NCBI GenBank assembly: GCA_028565635.1
Contig: JAOXYB010036251.1
Span: forward strand, 1-13,761
DNA length: 13,761 bases
Source: Phoronis ovalis
Taxonomy: Eukaryota > Phoronida > Phoronidae
Direction of reading: 5' to 3'
Below the pieces are notes generated by a model. The model did no database searches and was not told where the DNA came from. It was given only the letters and a program-made list of their open reading frames with translations. Position 1 is the first letter of the stretch; each line of letters begins with the position of its first letter. The translations under genes were made by a program, and so were the position numbers. Of this stretch, positions 1 to 11,100 are shown in pieces.

Positions 1-730
1 ACTCCAGGCAAAATGAAAACAGTATAATTATCATATTCTAAATTTGTGAATTTATGAATGTTCAAATGACTTTTTTTAAAAGCATTTTCTAACGTTTCTG
101 TTGTTTTCTTAAATTAATAAACATAAGAACTAGATTCTGTGGCCTTACTAAATCCAATATTGCTGCCACATGTCTACCTGGGGAGGGGGTAAAATTTACC
201 CAGTCTGCTGGGGCTGAATATTATAAGTTTACACAAATTTTGAATGAACAAGCTCAGTAATAACTAGCATTTGTTCTCTCCAGAAATGTTTTTATTGTGT
301 ATCTAATTTTATATGTTTTTAGTCCATAACTTTAGTATGTTTAGGTAGTTTTTATATGAAAATAGTTTTACATGTGTTCGCTGCAATTGGCCTGGTCTTC
401 TCTATATCTGACCCAGGGATATTAAAAGAATTGTTGATATATGATTTTAGCATATATTGTTCAATGAAACATTGATGATTAACCTTAACATGGCGAGACC
501 GGTTCGTAACAAGTTATTCATACTTTAAACTTTAAGTCAAATTTTTGGCCAAAATTAATTTCCAACTTGGAACTTTAATATTAATAGCATATCTCAAATT
601 TTTGAATTTTTTCTTAGTTCTTAAATGATGTGCTTCTAAAGACATGGGTGTCAGAAAAAAATTAAAAATTTTGGCAGTTGAATTTTGGAAAGTCATATCT
701 TTTGAATGATGGAAAATTTTAAAAATCTTA

Positions 731-1456
731 TACCCTGTTCGCACGGGACCAAATTATCGCGATAAAATTTACGTGCAAGATTAATCTACCATTTTTTACA
801 TCGTGCGAACACTTGCGAGATTAATTTTTAATCCACCAAAAGGAGGTAGATTGAAAATAAAAATCGCGATTGAAACTAAAAATCGAGATTATTTATGCCA
901 TGGGAACGGTGGACGATTTATCTTGGACGATTTTTCTTGCGATCACTCATTTCCTGAAACATTCATCGTAAATTCATATCTAGTAAAAGCAGCTGATCAA
1001 TGAATGACAGCATGTTACTTACAGTCAATCACAGTGCGAAAGTTGGCTAGGCTACGGGTTAGCCACCGAAAAAACGTGAACAATCAACATGCGGTATGCT
1101 TAAAAAACAGACCCTCGAACACTTATGTGATAGAATTATCAAGTAAAGTTTTAAATCAATAAATTTTAAATAATTCTTTTTATTTTGAACTGCATTAATT
1201 ATTTTGTTGATAAAATTTGTATGACTAGATCTAAAAAAATATGACTTAAACATGGTTATGCCTGACCAGAAGCTGTGAGATTTAATTTATCATGGTGGGT
1301 GATTCCGATCCAGAACCATCGCCAAAAAAAGCAGCACAAAAACAACATGTAGGTAAGCTGGGAAGAATTTTCAATCGGTCAAAATCGCGATTAAAGTTTT
1401 GTTAAATTTTTTTTCTAGCTAATATTTTAATTACGATTGCCAGTGCGAACAAGGCT
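731..1456. mobile_element. Harbinger-like DNA transposon remnant
   Basis: Terminal inverted repeats are visible: CCCTGTTCGCACGG at 733-746 and the reverse complement of 1441-1454, CCTTGTTCGCACTG, with 12 of 14 matching. Taking the ends two bases further out, both sides are flanked by TTA (728-730 and 1457-1459), the 3-bp duplication typical of PIF/Harbinger. The interior is richer in C/G than the surrounding intron, has several TCGCGA-type palindromes, and holds one short open frame but no transposase. The TIR type and TTA flanks suggest Harbinger or a relative such as ISL2EU; the exact superfamily is uncertain. Confidence 0.55.
1292..1405 (+). pseudogene. Possible 5' coding remnant inside the Harbinger-like element
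   Basis: An ATG at 1292 opens a 37-codon frame beginning MVGDSDPEPSPKKAAQKQ, an acidic-then-basic composition unlike random AT-rich intron. A good splice donor, GTAAGC, starts at 1352 after codons ending QH. It could be the first exon of the element's second (DNA-binding) protein, with the rest deleted. I do not recognise the sequence. It could also be chance. Confidence 0.22.
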
Positions 1457-1899
1457 TTAGACATTCTTTTGGAGTTCTTTGTTTGAAATTAATGTTGGCT
1501 AAGTTTAAACTTTATATCTACAACGGTGTTGGACTTAAATGTTTTGAAGTTTATACTTTAAAAAAATGTGAATTTTTACCAAAATGACCTCCTCACTGAT
1601 TACATAATCATGTGACAGATAAGTAAAGTAAATTTTTATAATCTTTAAGTTAATAGCTTTCTAAAAATGTATACTTTTAATAGTCTATTTTTCATTAAAC
1701 TGCTCAAAAGTGTAAAGCGTGAATAACTGGTCCCAAATGGTTCTAGCCACCTTAATTAAATAAACAATTTGAAGATATGGAAAATTTAACTGTGGTTTTT
1801 CATTTTCAGAGTGAGTTATTAATGACTATTTAATTTTCTAACAACTTATAATGTGCATATTTTCAAAATGATTTAGTTATAATAATGAAATGTACTTAC

Positions 1900-2100
1900 T
1901 AACACAATCCGGTACTCTGTCACTGGGATTCCAATCATTACCAGGAGTACAAGTGAAATTCTTGGGATCCATGGTAGCATCATAAAACATATAACCTGCA
2001 TTACATCTAAATGAGCAGGTAAAACCAGTGGTATCATTGCCTTCACAAATCTTCTCTCCATTGGATGGAGTTCTCAATGTCCATGCACGACATTTGGAAC
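1900..2100 (-). CDS. Exon: sushi/CCP domain 5, six-cysteine type
   Basis: This 201-bp exon encodes a 67-residue CCP with an added cysteine pair. Cysteines lie in SKC, KIC, FTC, FRC, FTC and PDC; tryptophan is in NDWNPSDRVPDC. The PSNG motif before the second cysteine and CSFRCNAGY after it match the six-cysteine CCP variant known in selectins and SVEP1-like proteins. The acceptor is TATGCCGCAG and the donor is GTAAGT (from 1899), with phase 1 ends. NDT and NFT are potential N-glycosylation sites; NPS is blocked by proline. This CCP after the HYR pair is the last coding exon visible, and the gene continues below position 1. Confidence 0.92.
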
Positions 2101-5100
2101 CTGCGGCATAAGACATTTTACTTAAGCATGCAAACACAAATATAATGTTCGTATTTTGATATTTAGGCAAGCCATTGCATCACGAAAAAATGTCACAACT
2201 TGGATTATGTTGTTATTTTAAACAATGTATTTTTAAGCAGCAAATAATCATGATGATACAGAATTACTAAAATAATAGTAACTTGAATCCAGTGATAATT
2301 ATCAGTTTCAGTTAGATAAATATGTACTAGTTAAATATAATTTGTGAACGTTTCAAAAACTATATTTTTTAACAGAATAACGAATAAATGCTGCTTTAGA
2401 CGAATACTGAAAGTGAAGACACACTCATTTTTGTAGCATAATAGCATGGAAAAATTATTCAGCAATATTGAGTTATTAATGGCAACCTGTGTGTAAACCA
2501 CAAAAGGGGAATGGATCCACCACATTGCACAGTATACAAACCAAATCCAAATGTCATACCAAATACTAGGGTCTAGCTAGTCTATAAGGAAAAGGAACAT
2601 AGGACTAGCTAGTATAGATAATTAGAAAAGAAGTGTGAAGGATAAGCTAGCCAACATAACAATTACATGTCCACTGGCAAATTAAAGTACACAGAAAAAA
2701 TATTATGAGACTTCAAATCACTGTAAAAAGGGTTTGTTCATACAACAGTGAAGAGAGTTTTCGAAGGAGGTAACTAACAGCCCTTTTGCCACTAGTGGTA
2801 AATAAAAACTGTTCATGGCCTTATTTCATTCATTACCTTTTACATAGTAATCATTCACACAGCTATCCTGTTCCCCTAGTGAATTTGTTCCATTTATAAC
2901 AACTGAAATTTTTCTTCCAACATCTTTGTGTGTGACAGTAGTAAACTTTTTCTGGTACTCCAAACTTAAATTAGATGGGTGATAGTCATATGGTCCTGCT
3001 AGTGGTAGGTCCACAGAATCAATTTCAGTCATGATTTCAACAACTGTATCATCTTGGCAATTTACAACAGGTGGATCAACGATTTCTAAAAAATATCTCA
3101 ATAACTGTGCCAACATACAACAACTTACTAACATGTAAATCAGGTGATAGGCACAAGTAAAGTAATAAAATAATACAAATATACAGGAAATGTTGCAGTT
3201 ACATTTTATAGGTGAACAAAGTAACAAAACTTATTCACAACCTGTTTGAAACTAAAGAACATGATACATTATATAAATTTAATTCTGTGTTGTTTCTGTA
3301 ACAGCAGTGTATAAAATAGTAAAATAAACATCAGAATCCTGTTTATAAGGTTGTGGAGAGCCTAGTGAAATTTCTAAATGTGATGTCAAAGTGTGATAAC
3401 TATAAACTTAATAAAGTAGCTAAGACATTTTTCACAGTATACCTCGTACATTCTTTATATAGATATGTCAAGACATTATTAGTTTTTACTGATAATGGGG
3501 CAGTCATGATCTTTGAGCATGAAAAGTAATAAATTCTAATTGAAAATTTATAGTTATTCTTGTTTATTTAATATGCAACATTCAAGTGCTTACCAGTTAC
3601 TTCAAAAGTAACATTGCAATATCCAGAATTGCCATCCAGATCAAATGCCACAAACATCAACAATATATTTTCTTTTACCAAGAGACCAGGTGATAAAAAT
3701 ATTTCCCCAGAATTCAAAAGAGTCACATTTACGAATCCTGAATTGTCCGTGGCAATGGGAGTGGTGTAGTTGAGTTCACTATATCTATTACGAATCAGTG
3801 GGTCCATTGGACAATTGGTGAATGTAGGTGGAGTAACATCTAAATAAAAAATATGTAACATGTGTTAAGTAAGATTTCTTTTAATGAACAATATGATATG
3901 ACTTGGTTTATACCACAAACCTAACAATTTTTAGTACTAGTGATTCAGAATTTGAATTTTTTTTTTGTGGCTTTTCAGTGTTTCCAACCTTTAAGGTTAC
4001 ATTTGTACCAAACAATGCAACACAATGGTGACCACGTTAAATATAACAATTATAAAGTAAAAAAAATCCAGACACTAGAAACTAGTTACAATCAACACAT
4101 TCTAAGATAGATTCATTATATATAATTTGTAATATTTCTTATATACAGAAAAAGTTGTCTTTTTGTAACTATACATTATAATCTGTACTTGAATGAGAAG
4201 TATATTTTTTTAAAAATATGTTTTAAACTTATTGTCTATAAGTTCTTGATATTTAGCTACCATAATTATGTAGTTTCATACAGATAACGAAAAGTTTTAA
4301 GCCAGAATTTCCCAGGGAATGTGTCGGCTTACATTTTGAAACCTATGTTAACCAACACTTTGACACAAGATAATATAATTCCAAATCAAAACTTCTTTAT
4401 AGGACCTCAAACTTGTATTTTGAGCCCAATCACCTTTTATCAGCATATTTACCTCTTTGATATCATTGTATGCAGAAACGTACCTTTGCACTCTGGGATC
4501 TGTCTGTCCCAATCTACAGTGTTGCTATTTGACACGCATTGCAAAGGAGTAGAATCAGTTAAGCTATAGCCATCCTTTATACATGTAAAACTCACTAGTT
4601 GACCAATCTCGTATGATCCTTGTGGATTTTGAATACTGCCTGCAGGAGTGCCAGGGTCCTGGCAAGTTTCACCTTAAACAATTACAGGATATGTTCATAC
4701 ACCGTACAATAACAGACACCTTCCTTAGTAAAAAATATTAATTCTTTTGTCTCTGGTTCAAATCTCTTTTGCTAATCTATATTTCCTCACCTCAAATTTT
4801 AATGAAAAAATGCATAATGGAATGATAATGTCAGGTAAAACTTATCAATTAACAAACTACATGTCTACATGAAATATGAGTCGCAGTCCACACGTTTTTT
4901 TTTCATTTCTGCTGACTAAAAACTCATGTAATAGTTCGTCCAGCAATAATGAAATTAATAAAATTTGGTAATACAGGTAATATGGTACAGTAACATACAT
5001 AACACAAATTAAGGGGGCATATAGGCAAGAAATTGTTACCCAAAGATACACACACCTCCAAAATACCAATTGTTGCAAGCATTATCCACCAGTAATGCAG

Positions 5101-8100
5101 TATTATTTGATATGGTTATGTTGAATATTTAAAGCATTACATAATCACTCTAAATTTTTATATAATTAGTATTTTATGCAAAAAAATACTTTGAAAGTTT
5201 GGCAAGCCAAGCAATATTCAAACTAATTTTTATCAATAGAAGGTTACAGTCTGCATGTATAAGGTATTTTATTTCATATATGTGCTGTTAGGGTCACCAT
5301 GTTGGCAGAATTTCGCATAAATAATGCTTCAATTTAAATATAAGACATAATTTTGCACGTACATTTAATTATCCTTAACCAAATTATATCAGATCCTTAG
5401 TTTCTATTAATCCAGAATTTTTATTACTAAAAATGGGATTTTCGACGTAACAGACAGACAGGTAAAAATTCATGCAACAGTGGCGCCATCAGCTCTATCC
5501 CAGGAGGGCACTTACATATATAATGACTACGGGGGGTGTCACCCAAATGGGCCATTTTTTCAACAAAATAGGTCAACTTCTCACAGAAATGTCCCCAAAA
5601 ATGGGTCCACTTTTCACCGAAATGTCTCTAACTTCGCAACAGAATCCATAAAAATTGGTCTCCTTTTCATGATTTTATTTAAACTTAGCAACTCCTGGGA
5701 TTTTTTCTGAGAGAAAACCTTAAAAATGGGTCCTTTTTGTGGCAGAAAACCATAAAATGGGTCCATTTTTGAAACCGAAATCCCTAAAAATGGGTGGATA
5801 TTTTGAGTTTGGGCTGTACATCCCCGTCTAAAAATATGGTCAGTACCCCCTGGGTGCTCTACCTATACACAACCTTAACAGTAGATGTCAATTACAGATA
5901 TATAGCTGAATAGAAACTATGTAGTGAGATATCATTTTTGAAAAAGAATGAGCCTGGCAAGCTGGTGGTCTATAAACTATTAAAATGAAACTGTAATTTA
6001 TTATCAGTTTTGGATGTTATAACCACATGATCATCATTGAGCCTGGTAATCTCTATTGTTTCATATTTTGTTTTTAGTTTACTTTAACATTTGCTGATGA
6101 CTTGCTTACAATTGAATGACATAACAGAAGTGTTGATAAGTATTGCAACTACATGTTTTTGTGAGATTGTAGATTGACAAGTAATACAAACAAATGCATC
6201 ATCAGCATTCCCCGGGACATTTCCTAGAGATTAATTTACCTTGGCAGCGGATATTTCCATAATCCCAATGTCCATCAGCTTCACAGCGTACAGCATCGTC
6301 TCCACGACTAGAGTTCCCAACCATACCCGTGCAATTAACCTTAAAACTTGCTCCATATTGGGTATTATTAAGTTGAGGGTTAATCCCAGCAAGTTCTGGT
6401 ATGGCACAGTCGATCACTAAAATGGCAACACAATTTAAGTCAATTCCTGCAGAATTTTGTAGTGAAAAGCTTAAGTCTGCAACAAATTTGCTCCATATAT
6501 CACAACAGAAATGGCAAATTCTACCACAGAAATAGCAAATTCTGTACAATTATACACAATTAGATAATTTTTAAAAGGTTTCAACAAAAAATAAAGTTTT
6601 AGATCAAAACATTCATTTAATCAATGATATCAACCCTCAAGCAAAGTCACCACAGCACCACGGTTGTTAACTGTATTCCTCATGCTTAATAGAAAACACC
6701 CAAATGTTTCTGATGTTTCCAAATGTGCTTGTAGTGCTATCTTAGAATATAGCCCCACTAAACAGGCACAATGCTATGGTAAGCTAGATTATTGATTAAT
6801 TTATTTCGCAAAAAAAAGTAATTCCATAGGATTACAGAATACTGCAGGGACTAAAAAATGTTTATTTTAAAGTAAAATAAGGATTTATTCATCATTCAGT
6901 TCTAACGATAAATGGTCTTCCGTGTATTTACTTTGTGCCTGCAGTATTATTAATTTGATTCAATTGATATGCCTTTTTGTTATATGAAACATGTCCCTCA
7001 TGTCCTCATTTGCCGCAGATGTACTGAAGCACTACCAACAGTTGATACTACGTCTCCGTGAAACTGCCTCCTCTTCTGCATCTGGTAATATCATTACTGA
7101 TGAGAAATGAAACTCCATGACAAACATGTGTTGGCCTACATCTGCTAGATGGCTTCCAAGCAGTTCAAAGAGTTGATCCACTTCAGGATATGAAGAAGAC
7201 AAAGCAATGCCAAATGGCATAGCTATTTATTTGTTACTACTCTCACAAGATGTGAGACTTTGCATCAGCTTATATCTTATCGTCGACGTCATTTATTTAT
7301 GCAATTATTGCTAAGTAAAAATATTTCCAACAATATTGATCCAAAGGTGCTGTCGTAATGTTCGAACTTCATTTATTTTTTGAATCCGAATTTGAATCTA
7401 GAGCTAGGCGTAAAAAATGTCTTCATCTCAAAATGTTCAAAAAGTCAAATCTTTTGTAAAAGTTGGTGATGTTCACAGATTCCAAAAAATATTATTTCTT
7501 TGCTCACTTCCAGTTTTATGGTAACCCATTTTATTTGCAAATTTTCAAATATTTTGAATAATTTTTTTTTTTAAATTAGAGAGTAAGATGGTTTATCATA
7601 AAACTGGAAGTGGGCAAGGAAATAATTATGGAATCTGTGAATTTTTGAACATTTTGATCTGATATTTTTTTTATCCCCAGCTCCACATTCAAAGTCAGAT
7701 TAGAAATAAACGGTGGCACCTTTCGATCAATATTACTGGAAATTTTGTTACTTGGCAACAACTCTTTTTCGTTTTTGTGTGAGCATTCCAGGATTATATA
7801 AAGGATCTTATATTCTCTTATAACTAATGTCTCCTGCTTTTTCATTTTTTCCTAAAAATCCATGTAAATATTCAGAAAAATTGCTCAAAATATTTTGAAA
7901 ATGTGCAGATAAGATGGTTATCATAAAAGCAGAAGTAAGCAAAGAAATATTTTTTTGTGGAATTCATGAACACCACTAACTTTTGCAAAAACAAATTGAT
8001 TTTTTGAACATTTTGATATAAACATGTTTTTTTATCACCAGCTCCAGATTCAAATTCAAATTCAAAATAAACTATGTCTGAACATTGCAGCATATCACAT

Positions 8101-11100
8101 TTGATCAATAATGCTGGAAATCTTGTTACTTGGCAACATTTTTTTCGCTTTTCTGTCAGTCAAGCTATACTTATATATCACAGACTACGGTCAAAGGGTG
8201 CTATTTGGAGCTATAGTATCCTATTACAGTACGCTATTATTGTAACATGTCTGTATATTTATTCTTAGCGTTAAGAATTGTCCATAAATATATTTACAAC
8301 AATTATTACAAAGAATGATGTATAGTTCAGTCGTGTATCCCTGACCAAAAACATCATTTGACTTTAAATTGAACTGTGTAACTTCAATCATTTTAATCTG
8401 TTTGAAATACAGCAATATGATGTAACCCTTATACAGTAGGTTACAATTTAACTGCAATATACCTAGGCAAGCAGGGCATGTCATGAACACAACAAACTTG
8501 CTGTCCAAAGATTTAGTAGCTATTGAATAACGAATTTCTCCTGTAATCAATCCAGTGGAAATTGGGGAGAAATAAACAAATTTGCAGAAATACCTCCTGA
8601 CTAGGATAAAATAAGAGGAAAATGCTTATTTTTGTAAGTATTCTGCATAACAATATACTACTAAATGGTACTTCCACAGGACTTCATTCACACTGTATTC
8701 ATGCAAAAGTCTTGTAAAATATATTGTGCTTGAACTCCATTTCCATACATGTATCACAATAAGGATTACAGTGGACAGCGCTGTGGGACATTGTGAGGTG
8801 TGAACTTTGATTAAAACAAAGTTCTTTGTAAACATTTGCAATTCTTGCTACATAGCAAATGTAAACATGCATACTGGCATTTTCTCTACCATGTAACAAG
8901 TGCCTCAAGTAACAGTAAAACAAGCTAAAAATAAGAATTACTTAATTACCTGGACAGTCTATTTGGTCACCAGTGAGCTTATATTCATCTGTTTCCTTGT
9001 CATAGAGACACTGCCTTTGCTTGACTATTGTTTTAAGAAGCCCTGGTACATTGCATGTGTAGTTGACTATTTCCAGATAAGCCACAGTAGAATTTGGCTC
9101 AATCATGTTTGGCGGGTTGAGAGCATCAGGAGCAGGGTAGACTGGGTCACACGTGGCCACTGTTACAAAATAAAAACATCAATGTATTTATTATTATAAT
9201 AAAGGCTTCCGTTTTATAATACATAATATTAATACAATATATAATCAATTATATGTCAATGCATGTTAACTCAGTCCTTGTTTTAAATTGCTTGAAGTCA
9301 TTTATTTATGTTCATGATAGAGAATAAAACACTTTATTATGAAGTGCTGGTCAGTGGCAAGTGTAAACCACAGGGTGCTGGTGCCCTAAAAAAGTATAAA
9401 ACGAATAAAAAATATGAAATGAATATATTTCCACTTCTGTCATTCACACTTATCACCAAATTGTCAAAAATCCCGCAAAAATCCCAAAAAAACTCATAGA
9501 AATGATCAATATAGCTCCTGGGTCCGAGGGGCTGGTAATATATATAATAGTATCAAGGGGTGACACGAGAACTGAAAATTTCACGGTTGCATTTTTAAAA
9601 AAATCAATTTTTTGCCAATCAGCGCAAATACCCACAAGAAACTAACCAGAACAACTCTTAACACCTTAAACTAGCGTAAAAAATATTTTCGTCCACGTAC
9701 CTCCACAGACATATGCAATATTCAACAACAAACTTAGAAATTGTCCCGAAGACGCTACTGCTCGAGGAAATTGACCTTCATCTCTAAATAGGTCACCGAA
9801 AAAAGTACCGATGCCCACAGAAAAACGTTGTTGATTGAACAAAGATTCGTCAGCACCATGCTTCGTCTGTTGAAGAATCTTGTCCAATCAACGACGATTT
9901 TCTGTGGGCATCGGTACTTTTTCCGGTTACCTATTTAGAGATGAAGGTCAATTTCCTCAAGCATTAGCGTCTTCGGGACAATTTTGAGTTTGTTGTTGAA
10001 TATTGCGTATGTCTGTGGAGGTACGTGGACGAAAATATTTTTTTACGCTAGTTTAATGTGTTAAGAGTTGTTCTGGTTAGTTTCTTGTGGGTACTTGCGC
10101 TGATTGGCAAAAAATTCATTTTTTTTAAAATTCAACCATGAAAGTTTCAATTCTCGTGTCACCCCCTGATACTATTATATATAGTACGAGCTCATTGGGC
10201 CCAGGAGCTACATTGATCATTTCTATGAGTGTTTTTGGCATTTTTGCAGGGTTTTGGGGATTTTTGATCATCTGGTGATAAGTGTGAATGACAGAAGTGG
10301 AAATATATTTATTTCATTCAATTCATATTTTTTAATCGTTTTATATATTTTAAAGCACCGGCCAGGGCCCCTGTGGTGTAAACGGTCATTCAGCATACCT
10401 TCACAGTTGGGCATATCACTACTCCAAGTACCATCTGATAGGCAAGTTAACATTTGACTGCCATTGATAACATAACCAATTTCGCACCATAAGGAAACTG
10501 TGTCATTCACATGAAAAGCATCCTGCATTGTCAAGTATCGTCCTTTCGTAATGTTATTCATACCAACGCATTGCTTTTCTATAATGGATAAATAGAACCA
10601 TAATCATAATGGAATATCACAAACTGAAGTACGGACAAAAAAGTGATTTTTTTTATATTCATTGCGAAGCGGTGCTGTCCTTTTTGGATATCTTTGTCAG
10701 GTATCCAAATGCTATTTTTGCATCACAGACAATTCTTATCCTGTTGAAATATCCTATCTACATCAGAGGAATTATAAAATTTGGTACCATATCGTCTGCT
10801 AGATTTACAGTCAATTACATACATGTATCACTTTAATTTATTACCATAGTTACAGTAAATTATGAAAAGGGAAGACCAGAACAAGACATTCAAAGCAGCA
10901 GTCATTTATTAAGAAGATAATGTAACAATCTTGAATCAATTTGATACGAGTCTTATGAATTTCTAACATAAGGCTGAGATAGAACTCCAAGCTTAGCAAG
11001 TTGAATTTTTATCAGGGGTGTGAATACCTTCTACCATCAGTTGAATTTCAGTTTCCTACAAGTGAGTCGGAAAAAAAAAACAGACAAGAATGACAAGCAG

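Larger units (their letters stand above)
511..1730. repeat. Older inverted-repeat element split by a later insertion
   Basis: The left end reads agttattcatactttaaac (512-531). The reverse complement of the right end (about 1708-1729) reads agttattcacgctttacac. Nineteen of 22 positions agree before similarity fades. The arms bracket the Harbinger-like element at 731-1456, so the simplest reading is an older DNA element of about 490 bp into which the other inserted. No target duplication was found at the outer edges, so the ends are approximate. Confidence 0.45.
1..1899 (-). other. Intron (3' part not in window)
   Basis: The sequence begins with the GTAAGT donor at 1899 and runs off the window. 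No exon with CCP, HYR or EGF pattern is visible. Positions 1-480 show nothing beyond AT-rich sequence; 481-1740 hold nested repeat elements listed separately; 1740-1899 is plain intron. Confidence 0.75.
4673..6239 (-). other. Intron, 1567 bp
   Basis: It lies between CCP 3 and CCP 4. It contains the MITE at 5499-5854. The stretches 4680-5490 and 5863-6239 are AT-rich with nothing recognisable. Confidence 0.78.
6417..8949 (-). other. Intron, 2533 bp
   Basis: The longest complete intron, between CCP 2 and CCP 3. It carries a short tandem repeat near 6500, an unexplained open stretch at about 7020-7220, and the triplicated repeat at 7305-8157. The stretches 6545-7020 and 8160-8949 show nothing I can name. 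Confidence 0.78.
9160..10398 (-). other. Intron, 1239 bp, mostly transposon
   Basis: It lies between CCP 1 and CCP 2. Of 1239 bp, 1007 are the foldback element at 9369-10375; without it and one copy of its duplication the intron would be about 224 bp. The stretch 9160-9360 is plain AT-rich intron. Confidence 0.85.

Noticed and set aside
803-1003. 66-codon plus-strand open frame
   Set aside because: It lies in the non-coding body of the Harbinger-like element and has no recognisable domain.
1873-2061. 62-codon minus-strand frame over CCP 5
   Set aside because: The wrong frame; the real CCP frame has all six cysteines and GT-AG, phase 1 ends.
2572-2625. Paired CTAGCTAG motifs as an inverted-repeat element
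   Set aside because: Similarity covers only about ten bases and the motif is self-palindromic, so pairing is expected by chance.
3086-3227. Hydrophobic leader-like read-through before HYR 2, resembling a signal peptide
   Set aside because: It lies upstream of a good acceptor and is needed by nothing; splicing at 3085 gives the phase 1 join to HYR 1.
4321-4569. Plus-strand open frame of 82 codons
   Set aside because: It overlaps the CCP 4 exon on the other strand and continues into intron, with no domain signature.
4750-4775. B-box-like ggttcaaatct suggesting a tRNA or SINE
   Set aside because: No A box at the proper distance and no cloverleaf arms could be drawn.
7305-8157. CRISPR-like array
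   Set aside because: Copies are long, few, diverged and partly inverted, in a eukaryotic intron; no regular repeat-spacer pattern.
9666-9887. 73-codon open frame in the foldback element as a transposase
   Set aside because: It crosses the centre of the palindrome and shows no DDE/hAT-type motif.
10609-10836. 75-codon plus-strand open frame as a nested gene
   Set aside because: AT-rich hydrophobic reading with no recognised motif, no splice context and no homologue that I know.
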